DNA of 64,000 bases, from the NCBI RefSeq assembly GCF_039522165.1, contig NZ_BAAADE010000001.1, positions 620,001-684,000 of the forward strand, read 5' to 3'. Of the stretch, positions 52,659 to 60,908 are shown in pieces. This stretch comes from Paenochrobactrum glaciei. Lineage in GTDB: Bacteria > Pseudomonadota > Alphaproteobacteria > Rhizobiales > Rhizobiaceae. A program made the position numbers and the translations under genes. Under the pieces are notes generated by a model, which saw nothing but the letters and a program-made list of their open reading frames with translations, searched no databases and had not been told where the DNA came from. How positions within the stretch are numbered: position 1 is the first letter of the stretch; the number at the start of each line of letters is the position of its first letter.

Positions 52659-53940
52659 GCCGCAATCGCAAGGCGGTATAATAAACAGCACGCGCTCAGC
52701 CGCTATTGCTGCCAGCACAATCATATTCTCCATTCTTTTAATTTCTTTCCGGCCTTTCCACGGCCGCTTTGAAGCAAATGAAGGCGGAGATATCGTCAAT
52801 CAGCTGGGCTTCAGTGCTTTAGGTGTCATTGCCGTCATCTGTCTGTTTACATTGGCCAAGCCACATTTTTTACGCGCATTATTAAGTCCGGGCTGGATTT
52901 TAATGTGCGGATTTCTGCTGATGTCCGCCTTTATTGCACCCGACCCCATGGCCACCATCCGCACTGTTGTTTTTACGCTTATAGGTATGGTGTGCATGTT
53001 TTCCATTGCCGGATTATTGCAAGATGCCGAGGGCTTCACCAAAACCATCACCATTGTATCCGGATTGGTGATTGTTCTATCCTTTATCGGGGTCGTTATT
53101 CTGCCGGATTTAGCTACCCACGGCAATGATGTGATCGAACCACAGAACTCCTATCTGTGGCGAGGAGTCTTTGTTCATAAAAATATTGCCGGTCCTGTCA
53201 TGGCAGCTTTTGCATTTGCAGGTATTTATCTGATGCGACGCGGAATGGTGCTCCGCGGGTTAATCATCATGATCACGGCTACTATTTTCGTTTCGCAAAC
53301 AGGCTCCAAGACCACCACAGCTCTTATTCCGCTGGCTGTCATTGTGATCATTTTTCCAGCCCTTCTTGGCTGGCGCTGGCTCACCTTCCTTACAACCCTT
53401 ACTACTCATATTGTTTTAGGTTTGCTTACTATCGGCACTATTTTATTCAAGCCGCTGCGCGACTTTATGGAAAGCATGCCAATTGATGCAACCTTCACTG
53501 GTCGTACGTCCATCTGGTCGTTTGCCCTCGACCGATTAGGAATGCACCCATGGACAGGGTTTGGCTTTGAAAGTTTCTGGCTGGCTCCCATCAGTGTGGA
53601 TGCCGCATTCCCTTATTATCTAGGCTGGGACGTGCGCACTATCGTTCATGGCCATAATGGCTATCTTGATATTGCTATGACCATGGGCATTCCGGCATTG
53701 ATCTGTGCCGTCATGGTCTTAATCATTTTACCATTATTTGATTATCTGCATTGCAAACGAACACGTGAAAATATTTTGCTCGCGGATTTCTTTCTGATGG
53801 TCGTGTTTTTTTGTACGCTCAGCGCCCATCTGGAAAGCTTCTTTTTCAGACGCATTGATCCGGCATGGCTGATCCTGATGCTGGCAACTTTTGGCTTGCG
53901 GCTGTGTGCGCGGGTAAAAATTGCTACACGCGATCCTTAA
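52627..53940 (+). CDS. O-antigen ligase/polymerase family membrane protein
   Basis: A 437-residue membrane protein with about 12 helices and the long periplasmic loop of Wzy/WaaL/ExoQ proteins; the loop includes FTGRTSIWSFALDR and HPWTGFGFESFW, then HGHNGYLDIAMTMG, the family's conserved elements. It would polymerise flipped repeat units or ligate them to an acceptor. It starts inside the upstream GT2 gene (32-nt overlap). With the flippase and co-polymerase it completes a Wzx/Wzy-type set. Its 3' end overlaps the convergent YigZ gene by 4 nt. Confidence 0.87.
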   Translation: MNNIAIRKKTKPQSQGGIINSTRSAAIAASTIIFSILLISFRPFHGRFEANEGGDIVNQLGFSALGVIAVICLFTLAKPHFLRALLSPGWILMCGFLLMSAFIAPDPMATIRTVVFTLIGMVCMFSIAGLLQDAEGFTKTITIVSGLVIVLSFIGVVILPDLATHGNDVIEPQNSYLWRGVFVHKNIAGPVMAAFAFAGIYLMRRGMVLRGLIIMITATIFVSQTGSKTTTALIPLAVIVIIFPALLGWRWLTFLTTLTTHIVLGLLTIGTILFKPLRDFMESMPIDATFTGRTSIWSFALDRLGMHPWTGFGFESFWLAPISVDAAFPYYLGWDVRTIVHGHNGYLDIAMTMGIPALICAVMVLIILPLFDYLHCKRTRENILLADFFLMVVFFCTLSAHLESFFFRRIDPAWLILMLATFGLRLCARVKIATRDP

Positions 53941-54521
53941 TTCTCTTTGATCACTGCCTGCCCGCGGGTCAGATCACGCACCATTTCGAGCAATGTGTCC
54001 GTTTGGCTTTCCGGCAGCGCATAATGCATCTCAACGCCATAGCTTAAAAAGCTTTCATCACGCAATTGTGCGTGTTGAACACTGCCAAGCCGTGCTTTCA
54101 ATAAAGCATGATCGGAAAAGCCGCAGCGAATAGTCACCAAACGTTGCGGGATGACTTCCTGCTTGTCAGCAGCCCTCAAGCATAAAGCAGCCGTGCCACC
54201 ATAAGCACGGATCAATCCGCCGCTGCCAAGCAAAATACCGCCAAACCAGCGGGTCACCACCACCACGACATTATCAAGCTCAAGCCCGTCAATCGCCTGT
54301 AAAATCGGCTTACCCGCAGTGCCGCTTGGTTCACCATCATCATTGAAGCGATAATTCTGCCCCATCCGCCATGCCCAGCAATTATGGTTGGCGCCAGCAT
54401 GAGAGTGTTCTTGCAAAAAGGCTTTTGCCTCTTCTTCATTGGCAACAGGAGCAGCCACCGCCAAAAAACGGCTCTTCTTAATATCCTGTTCAAATGTCTC
54501 TAAGCGCGTGATGGTGAACAT
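53937..54521 (-). CDS. YigZ/IMPACT family protein
   Basis: A 195-residue protein of the IMPACT (UPF0029) family. The N-terminal domain carries KKSRFLAVAAPV, the DDGEPSGTAGKPIL loop and VVVVTRWFGGILLGSGGLIRAY, the family signature; a smaller ferredoxin-like C-terminal domain follows. Bacterial members bind nucleic acid and may act in translation, but no reaction is known. The ATG at 54521 (MFTITRLETF) is used; the upstream extension does not fit the family. It is convergent with the polymerase gene and unrelated in function. Confidence 0.93.
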   Translation of the reverse strand: MFTITRLETFEQDIKKSRFLAVAAPVANEEEAKAFLQEHSHAGANHNCWAWRMGQNYRFNDDGEPSGTAGKPILQAIDGLELDNVVVVVTRWFGGILLGSGGLIRAYGGTAALCLRAADKQEVIPQRLVTIRCGFSDHALLKARLGSVQHAQLRDESFLSYGVEMHYALPESQTDTLLEMVRDLTRGQAVIKEN

Positions 54522-54565
54522 ATGCTTTGTATTTTTTGTAAAAAACCCGATAATCAATTGAATGA

Positions 54566-54598
54566 GCGGGCAAGTTTTAACAAAGTCTGATTGCCCGC
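54566..54598. other. Hairpin between yigZ and codA
   Basis: GCGGGCAA pairs with TTGCCCGC across 17 nt in the divergent gap. It may overlap one of the promoters or form a leader hairpin; no T-run is present. Confidence 0.35.
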
Positions 54599-54711
54599 AG
54601 TGATTTTACTCTGTAAATCACCTAGAACTTTTGTCAGCCCCTCATGGCATATTGTCCATAATCCGGCTGACCGCAAGCCACACATCAATTTATCACAAAA
54701 GAGGTATATCC

Positions 54712-56010
54712 ATGTTTGATCTGATCGTCAGAAATGCCAATCTTCCCGATGGTCGCGAAAAACAGGATATATTGGTTAGAGACGGCAAGATTGCCGATAT
54801 ATTGCCATCCCATCAAGCAGCTGATGCCAAAGCAGCGCAAGAAATTGATGCACAAGACCAGCTGGTGACCCCGCCATTTGTTGATCCGCATTTCCATATG
54901 GATGCCACTTTATCGCTCGGCCTGCCACGCATGAATACCTCCGGCACTTTGCTGGAAGGCATTGCGCTTTGGGGCGAATTGAAGCCGATGCTAACCCGCG
55001 AAGCCATGGTGGAGCGCGCATTGCGCTATTGCGATCTGGCAGTATCACAAGGACTTCTGGCCATCCGCAGCCATGTGGATGTGAGTGATCCGCGTTTATT
55101 AACCGCCGAAGCAATGATCGAAGTGCGCGAGAAAGTCGCGCCTTATATTGACCTGCAACTGGTCGCCTTCCCGCAGGATGGTTACTATCGCTCACCAGGT
55201 GCGGTTGATCTTGTTAATCGTTCGCTGGATATGGGCTTGGATGTTGTGGGCGGCATCCCGCATTTTGAACGCACCATGGCTGATGGCGCCGCATCGCTTG
55301 AAGCCCTTTGCCGCATTGCAGCGGAGCGTGGCCTGCCGGTTGATATCCATTGTGATGAAAGTGATGATCCGATGTCGCGCCATGTGGAAACACTGGCTGC
55401 TGAAACCATGCGTTTTGGCTTACAGGGACGCGTTTCCGGCTCGCATCTGACCTCAATGCATTCGATGGATAATTACTATGTATCGAAGCTCATTCCGCTG
55501 ATGGCGGAAGCGCAGATGAATGCCATTCCGAACCCGCTCATTAACATCACACTACAAGGCCGTGCCGACACCTATCCGAAGCGCCGCGGCATGACCCGTG
55601 TGCCGGAACTGATGGCCGCTGGCATCAATGTTTCCTTCGGCCATGATTGCGTGATGGATCCTTGGTATTCGATGGGTTCAGGCGATATGCTGGAAGTTGG
55701 CCATATGGCACTGCATGTGGCGCAGATGACTTCTATTGAGGGCAAGAAACAAATCTTTGATGCCATCACCGTTAATTCGGCCAAGACTTTGGGCTTGAAA
55801 GATTACGGTCTTGCTAAAGGTTGCAATGCTGATTTCGTTGTCTTGCAAGCACGCGATACATTGGAAGCCCTGCGCCTTAAAGCCAACCGCCTGACCGTTG
55901 TCCGTCGCGGTAAAATTCTGGCAGAAACTGCACCGCGCATTACCAATCTGAAGCTTGATGGCCGCCCTGCAACCGTCAATGCAGCTTCTTACGCACCGCG
56001 CAAGTCTTGA
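54712..56010 (+). CDS. codA: Cytosine deaminase
   Basis: Amidohydrolase that converts cytosine to uracil and ammonia in pyrimidine salvage. The 432 residues align with E. coli CodA at a constant offset of one: metal ligands His60 and His62 (HFHMD), His213, Asp312; Gln155, Glu216 and His245 complete the active site. All are present, so the enzyme should be active on cytosine or a close analogue such as isoguanine. ATG at 54712 has AAAGAGG 7 nt upstream; a longer frame starts 27 codons earlier. A BMP-type ABC transporter follows on the same strand. Confidence 0.94.
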   Translation: MFDLIVRNANLPDGREKQDILVRDGKIADILPSHQAADAKAAQEIDAQDQLVTPPFVDPHFHMDATLSLGLPRMNTSGTLLEGIALWGELKPMLTREAMVERALRYCDLAVSQGLLAIRSHVDVSDPRLLTAEAMIEVREKVAPYIDLQLVAFPQDGYYRSPGAVDLVNRSLDMGLDVVGGIPHFERTMADGAASLEALCRIAAERGLPVDIHCDESDDPMSRHVETLAAETMRFGLQGRVSGSHLTSMHSMDNYYVSKLIPLMAEAQMNAIPNPLINITLQGRADTYPKRRGMTRVPELMAAGINVSFGHDCVMDPWYSMGSGDMLEVGHMALHVAQMTSIEGKKQIFDAITVNSAKTLGLKDYGLAKGCNADFVVLQARDTLEALRLKANRLTVVRRGKILAETAPRITNLKLDGRPATVNAASYAPRKS

Positions 56011-56091
56011 CCAAACGATAAAAAGCTTGAAAGTGACGCGATTTCGAGGATGATAGAGTGGTGGATTGCTGCAAAAGACGGCAACCATCAC

Positions 56092-56167
56092 CTTGACACA
56101 TTCTGGCTTCGTCCTGCACAGCAACAACAATTTGTTTTTTGAATTCGAAGCGCTTTTTTGTGTCAAG
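56092..56167 (+). other. Long-range inverted repeat in the codA-BMP gap
   Basis: CTTGACACA (56092-56100) and TGTGTCAAG (56159-56167) are perfect complements 58 nt apart, just before the transporter start. They could close a leader RNA domain; the first copy also contains a TTGACA -35 hexamer. Confidence 0.3.
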
Positions 56168-56188
56168 CACAAACCAGAGGGGGTTTTT

Positions 56189-57178
56189 ATGTCCAGTTTC
56201 CCGAAATTCAACCGTCGCAGTCTTTTGACATTAACAGCGGCTTTAGCTGCCAGCGTTTGTGTCTCACCTTTTGCAATGGCGCAAGAAAAGCTCAAAGTGG
56301 CCGGTCTTCACGCTTCACCAGTTGAAAATGCCTGGAACTCACGCGTGCATGAAGCACTGCTTCAGGCGGATAAAGACGGCAAAATCGAATATATCTTTTC
56401 TGAGGGTATTTCAGCCAGTGATTACCCGCGCGCCATGCGCGAATATGCCGAACAGGGCATCAAGCTGATTGTCGGTGAATCCTATGCTGTTGAGCGTGAA
56501 GCACGCGAAGTGGCCGCTGATTACCCGCAGACAAGCTTTGTCATGGGCTCTTCCGGCCAGCCGCAGGGAGAAAATTTCGGCGTTGTCGGCACATGGAATT
56601 TTGAAGGCGCTTATCTGGCCGGTATGCTTGCAGGTGAAATGAGCAAGTCGGGCATTTTCGGCTCCGTGGGTGCAGTGCCAATTCCTGAAATTAACATGCT
56701 CATCAATGCGTTTCAGGATGGTGTAAAAGAAACCCGCCCTGATGCAAAGTTCCTCGTCACCTTCATGGGCACTTTCTTTGATCCGCCAAAGGCACGCGAA
56801 GCCGGTCTGGCACAGATTGATGGCGGCGCAGACATTCTGTTTGGCGAGCGCATCGGCACGGCAGATGCCGCCAAAGAGCGTGGCATCAAAGCCATTGGCT
56901 CGCTCACAAGCTATACCGAGCGCTATCCTGACACCGTCTTTGCCAATTCCGTGTGGAATTATGGCCCGATCCTCGCAGCAGCCGTTGCTGACGTGCAGGC
57001 AGGCAAGCAGACCGGCAAAGACTACACGCCTTATTCGATGATGAAAGAAGGCGGCAATGACATTGAATATGTCAAAGGCGTAGCCCCTGCTTCGGCTGAA
57101 GAAAAGATGGAAGCGCGCCGCGCCGAAATCAAAGCCGGTACGTTTGAGCTCAAACTCAATGCGGATGAGCCTAAGTAA
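56189..57178 (+). CDS. BMP-family ABC transporter substrate-binding protein
   Basis: A 329-residue periplasmic protein of the PnrA/BMP lipoprotein family, which binds nucleosides or nucleobases. A twin-arginine-like signal (FNRRSLLTLTAALAAS) ends near AMAQ; there is no lipobox cysteine at the cleavage site. The mature part shows HASPVENAWNSRVH, the GESYAVEREAREVA hinge and ERIGTADAAKERG. Start at ATG 56189 preceded by GAGGGGG. It heads the four-gene transporter; a hairpin after it may raise its level over the membrane genes, a usual arrangement. Confidence 0.92.
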   Translation: MSSFPKFNRRSLLTLTAALAASVCVSPFAMAQEKLKVAGLHASPVENAWNSRVHEALLQADKDGKIEYIFSEGISASDYPRAMREYAEQGIKLIVGESYAVEREAREVAADYPQTSFVMGSSGQPQGENFGVVGTWNFEGAYLAGMLAGEMSKSGIFGSVGAVPIPEINMLINAFQDGVKETRPDAKFLVTFMGTFFDPPKAREAGLAQIDGGADILFGERIGTADAAKERGIKAIGSLTSYTERYPDTVFANSVWNYGPILAAAVADVQAGKQTGKDYTPYSMMKEGGNDIEYVKGVAPASAEEKMEARRAEIKAGTFELKLNADEPK

Positions 57179-57205
57179 ACAACCGCGCTTAGACTTCCAT
57201 TAAAA

Positions 57206-57231
57206 CTCTGCACGGACGTTTCCGTGCAGAG
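57206..57231 (+). terminator. Partial terminator after the substrate-binding gene
   Basis: A perfect 11-bp stem CTCTGCACGGA with TCCGTGCAGAG around CGTT, then CCGATTTTT. It lies inside the operon and probably stops only part of transcription. Confidence 0.65.
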
Positions 57232-57292
57232 CCGATTTTTCAGCACAATCCGGCCTTAACCTGCCGGTCTTGCAAAGCACGAGGCTGCACGC

Positions 57293-58846
57293 ATGAACAC
57301 ACCTGTCCTGCAACTCGAAAACATCACCAAACGCTTCGGCACGCTGACCGCCAATGATAATGTGTCGCTGCACTTGGGCAAAGGTGAAGTTCTGGCATTT
57401 TTGGGTGAAAATGGTGCCGGTAAAACCACTTTGATGAATATTCTCTTCGGCCATTATGTGCCGGATGAAGGGCGTGTTTTCATCAAAGGCGAGGCATTGC
57501 CTTTAGGGCGCACACGTGCTGCCATCAATGCCGGTGTCGGCATGGTGCATCAGCATTTTACCCTCGCGCCCAATCTCACCGTTTTAGAAAATATCATGAC
57601 CGGCACACAAAGCCTGTTCCGGTTGCGCTCCGACACCACAACCGCGCGCGCCAAGATCAATTCGATCGCCACCCGTTTTGGCCTGATTGTTGATCCCGAT
57701 GCACGCCTTGGCGATTTGTCGGTGGGCGAACAACAGCGCGTTGAGATTTTAAAAGCGCTTTATAATGATGCCGATATTCTTATTCTGGATGAACCAACCG
57801 CGGTTTTGACCACTCAGGAAGCTGAAACACTTTTTGCGACATTGAAAGAAATGGCGCGCCAGGGGCTGTCGCTGATTTTCATCTCGCATAAATTGCATGA
57901 GGTGATGTCAGCCGCTGACCGCATCGTTGTTTTGCGCGGCGGCAAGCTGGTGGCAGAGCGCAATGTGCAAGATACATCAAAGGCGGAACTGGCCGAACTG
58001 ATGGTGGGACGCCGTGTGGCGCGCCCTGTGCGCGATGCTGCAACACCGAAGGAAGTGGTGCTTTCGGCCAAAGATTTGAGCGTTGTTGAAAATAAAGTCA
58101 CCCGCCTCGACCAGATCAATTTTGAGCTTCGTGCCGGTGAAACCCTTGGCATTATCGGCGTTTCAGGCAATGGACAGGCGACCCTTGGCCGCCTCGTCTC
58201 CGGCCTTGTCAAACCATCAGACGGTGTCTTTTCAATGTTCGGCAATATCGTTGAAATCTACGATCCGCGCCGTTTTGTTTCCCTTGGTCTTGGACGCATC
58301 CCTGAAGATCGCAATAGTGAAGGTGCGGTTGGTGATCTGACGATTTGGGAAAATGCCGTGCTTGAGCGCTTGCATGAGCCGGAATTTTCCAAAGCCGGCC
58401 TCGTCAAAGCGCAAGAAGCGCGCCGCTTTGCGCAAACCATTATTGATGGTTTTGATGTGCGCGGCGGCACGCCCGACACCCGCATTCGTCTGCTTTCAGG
58501 CGGCAATATGCAAAAGCTGATTTTAGGCCGCAATCTGGAGCGCACGCCGCGCATTCTGATCGCTGCCCAGCCAACGCGCGGCCTTGATGAAGGCGCTGTT
58601 GCCGCCGTTCATGCCCGTATTTTAGAAGCGCGCCGTGCTGGCGCAGGTGTGCTGCTCATTTCCGAAGATCTGGACGAAACCTTAAGCCTTGCTGACCGCG
58701 TACAGGCCATTGTCAAAGGTCGCCTCTCGCCTGCCCTTGATACCAATGAAGCAGACGCACAAAAACTGGGGCTGATGATGGCCGGAGAGTGGAACGCGGC
58801 AGCTGAGGGCGGCACGAGTTTAAAAACAAATGAAGGGCTCAACTGA
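57293..58846 (+). CDS. ABC transporter ATPase, duplicated domain (nucleoside/nucleobase type)
   Basis: A 517-residue protein with two ABC domains. The first (about 1-245) has Walker A GENGAGKTT, signature LSVGEQQRVE and Walker B ILILDEPTAV. The second (about 255-505) has the altered Walker A GVSGNGQATL and signature LSGGNMQKLI usual in this subfamily, where only one site hydrolyses efficiently. It drives import for the BMP-type system. Its stop and the next ATG share one base (TGATG), so it is coupled to the first permease. Confidence 0.94.
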   Translation: MNTPVLQLENITKRFGTLTANDNVSLHLGKGEVLAFLGENGAGKTTLMNILFGHYVPDEGRVFIKGEALPLGRTRAAINAGVGMVHQHFTLAPNLTVLENIMTGTQSLFRLRSDTTTARAKINSIATRFGLIVDPDARLGDLSVGEQQRVEILKALYNDADILILDEPTAVLTTQEAETLFATLKEMARQGLSLIFISHKLHEVMSAADRIVVLRGGKLVAERNVQDTSKAELAELMVGRRVARPVRDAATPKEVVLSAKDLSVVENKVTRLDQINFELRAGETLGIIGVSGNGQATLGRLVSGLVKPSDGVFSMFGNIVEIYDPRRFVSLGLGRIPEDRNSEGAVGDLTIWENAVLERLHEPEFSKAGLVKAQEARRFAQTIIDGFDVRGGTPDTRIRLLSGGNMQKLILGRNLERTPRILIAAQPTRGLDEGAVAAVHARILEARRAGAGVLLISEDLDETLSLADRVQAIVKGRLSPALDTNEADAQKLGLMMAGEWNAAAEGGTSLKTNEGLN

Positions 58847-59889
58847 TGCGCATCGAACGTCGTGAACAAAGGCCGATGCTGCTGGTTGCCACTGCACCGC
58901 TTCTGGCCGTTATTTCTGCTTTTATTCTGGCAGGCTTGCTGATCGCCGCCGCCGGTGCGCCGGTGCTGGAATCCTTCCGCCAGATCGCCATTGGCGCTTT
59001 CGGCAGTAAATTGTCGATCTCCGAAACATTGACCCGCACTACGCCGCTGATTTTAACCGGCCTTGCGGCTGCTGTCGCTTTCCGCTCCAAATTGTGGAAT
59101 ATCGGCGCGGAAGGCCAGTTTTATATGGGGGCACTGCTGGCGGTTGCTGTCGGCTCGCAGTTAAGCCTGCCATCAGCCATTTTCATTCCGCTCTTGCTGA
59201 TTGCCGGAGCTGTTGCCGGTATGGTCTGGCTGCTGGTGCCATTGGGTTTGCGCCTCCGTTTCGGCGTAGATGAAGTGGTCACCACCCTTCTTTTAAACTT
59301 CGTCGCCGTGTTAATCGTCTCAATGATGATCGAAGGTCCGATGAAAGACCCGATGGCCTTTGGCTGGCCGCAATCAGAACCGGTGCCAAGCAATGCCATG
59401 CTGCCCCGCATTATGACTGGCATGCGTCTGCATGTCGGGCTTTTGATTGCCATCGCCTTGGCTGTCATCATCGCTTATGTGCAAAAACGCACTGTCTTCG
59501 GGCTTGAATCAAAAGCAGCTGGTCTTAATCCGGCAGCTGCCGTTTTTGCCGGTGTGCCTTTAGCTAAAACACTGATTAAAGTTGCGTGCATTTCCGGTGG
59601 TTTGGCCGGTCTTGCCGGTGCCATTCAGGTGATGGGTGTCAAAGGCTATGTCACCACCGATTTGTCACCCGGCTTTGGCTATTCCGGCATTATCGTAGCG
59701 ATGCTTGCCAATCTTAATCCGATTGGCGCAATCTTTGCCGCTCTCTTTGCAGCCGCAATGTTTGTCGGTGCTGACGGCATGAGCCGTGCCATCGGCATTC
59801 CAAGCTTCATTGCCGATGTGACAGTTGCACTTTCGCTCCTGACCATGCTGGTCGCCCTTTTCTTCACTCAGTACAGGATCACACGATGA
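58846..59889 (+). CDS. ABC transporter permease (BPD type 2)
   Basis: A 347-residue inner-membrane permease of the branched-chain-type (BPD_transp_2) group with about eight to ten helices. Family segments include RTTPLILTGLAAAVAFRSKLWNIGAEGQFYMG, where the conserved NIGAEGQ lies, and LAGLAGAIQVMGVKGYV. It pairs with the second permease to form the channel. It overlaps the ATPase by 1 nt and the next permease by 4 nt. Confidence 0.93.
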   Translation: MRIERREQRPMLLVATAPLLAVISAFILAGLLIAAAGAPVLESFRQIAIGAFGSKLSISETLTRTTPLILTGLAAAVAFRSKLWNIGAEGQFYMGALLAVAVGSQLSLPSAIFIPLLLIAGAVAGMVWLLVPLGLRLRFGVDEVVTTLLLNFVAVLIVSMMIEGPMKDPMAFGWPQSEPVPSNAMLPRIMTGMRLHVGLLIAIALAVIIAYVQKRTVFGLESKAAGLNPAAAVFAGVPLAKTLIKVACISGGLAGLAGAIQVMGVKGYVTTDLSPGFGYSGIIVAMLANLNPIGAIFAALFAAAMFVGADGMSRAIGIPSFIADVTVALSLLTMLVALFFTQYRITR

Positions 59890-60830
59890 CGGAAATTTTC
59901 GACATCCTCGTTTCCGCCGGTCTATGGGCTTCTGTCCTGCGTATCGCCACACCATTGATTTTCGGCACATTGGGCGCGCTTTTTTGTGAGCGTGCCGGTG
60001 TGCTCAATCTCGGCATTGAAGGCATTATGACCTTTGGTGCGATGATTGGCTGGCTCACCGTTTTCAACGGGGCAGACCTTTGGACAGGCGTGCTGGTAGC
60101 AGCCCTTTGCGGTGCACTTTTCGGCCTGCTTCACGCGGCCCTCACCGTGCCGCTTGGCCTTTCCCAACATGTGGTTGGCCTTGGCATTACGCTTTTTGCT
60201 TCAAGCTTAAGCTATTTTCTGTTCCGCTTGCTGGTGCCGGTGTCTTCAAGCCCGCCATCGGTCACACCGTTTCAGCCGCTGCAATTGCCAATCCTGAAAG
60301 ATATTCCGTTTTTGGGTGAAGTTTTTGCCGTGCAAACAGCCCTCACCTATATTGCCATTCCACTGGCACTGCTGCTGGCTTATGTGCTGTTCCGCACGCC
60401 TCTCGGCCTTGCCATCCGCATGACCGGTGAAAACCCGCATGCAGCTGAAGCACAAGGTATCAACCCGATCCGGGTACGTATTTTCTCAATCATGTTCGGC
60501 AGTGCGCTAATGGCTGTGGGCGGCGCGTTTCTCACACTTTCCGCATTCAACAGCTTCTTCCCGACCATGATGCAGGGTCGCGGCTGGGTGTGCATCGCAT
60601 TGGTGGTCTTTGCCTCATGGAAGCCCGTACGCGCGCTTGTCGGCGCTTTGCTGTTTGCGCTCTTTGATGCCTTCCAGCTGCGCCTGCAGACCGTCTATGG
60701 CAAGATGATCCCTTATCAGCTGTTTCTGATGATCCCATATATCATGTCGATTGTCGCACTGGTTGTGATGGCGCGCCGTGCCCGTGTGCCGCAAGCCTTG
60801 ATGCAGCCTTATCGCCGTGGCGAAAGATAG
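59886..60830 (+). CDS. ABC transporter permease (BPD type 2)
   Basis: A 314-residue second permease of the same group, with RIATPLIFGTLGALFCERAGVLNLGIEGIM at the start (the conserved LNLGIEG motif) and the GENPHAAEAQGI cytoplasmic coupling segment near 180. About eight to nine membrane helices. It starts inside the stop of the first permease (ATGA). The operon order, binding protein, ATPase, two permeases, is standard for BMP/nucleoside importers, and codA just upstream points to nucleobases or nucleosides. Confidence 0.93.
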   Translation: MTEIFDILVSAGLWASVLRIATPLIFGTLGALFCERAGVLNLGIEGIMTFGAMIGWLTVFNGADLWTGVLVAALCGALFGLLHAALTVPLGLSQHVVGLGITLFASSLSYFLFRLLVPVSSSPPSVTPFQPLQLPILKDIPFLGEVFAVQTALTYIAIPLALLLAYVLFRTPLGLAIRMTGENPHAAEAQGINPIRVRIFSIMFGSALMAVGGAFLTLSAFNSFFPTMMQGRGWVCIALVVFASWKPVRALVGALLFALFDAFQLRLQTVYGKMIPYQLFLMIPYIMSIVALVVMARRARVPQALMQPYRRGER

Positions 60831-60855
60831 GTGTTTCGGCAGATACCCAACAAAC

Positions 60856-60888
60856 AAAAACGGCGCCCTTTTGAGGCGCCGTTTTTTT
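60856..60888. terminator. Bidirectional terminator after the transporter operon
   Basis: A 12-bp stem AAAAACGGCGCC with GGCGCCGTTTTT and a 7-nt loop, followed by more T. It separates the transporter operon from convergent typA. Confidence 0.93.
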
Positions 60889-60908
60889 AATCTTATTCTC
60901 GTAATTAA

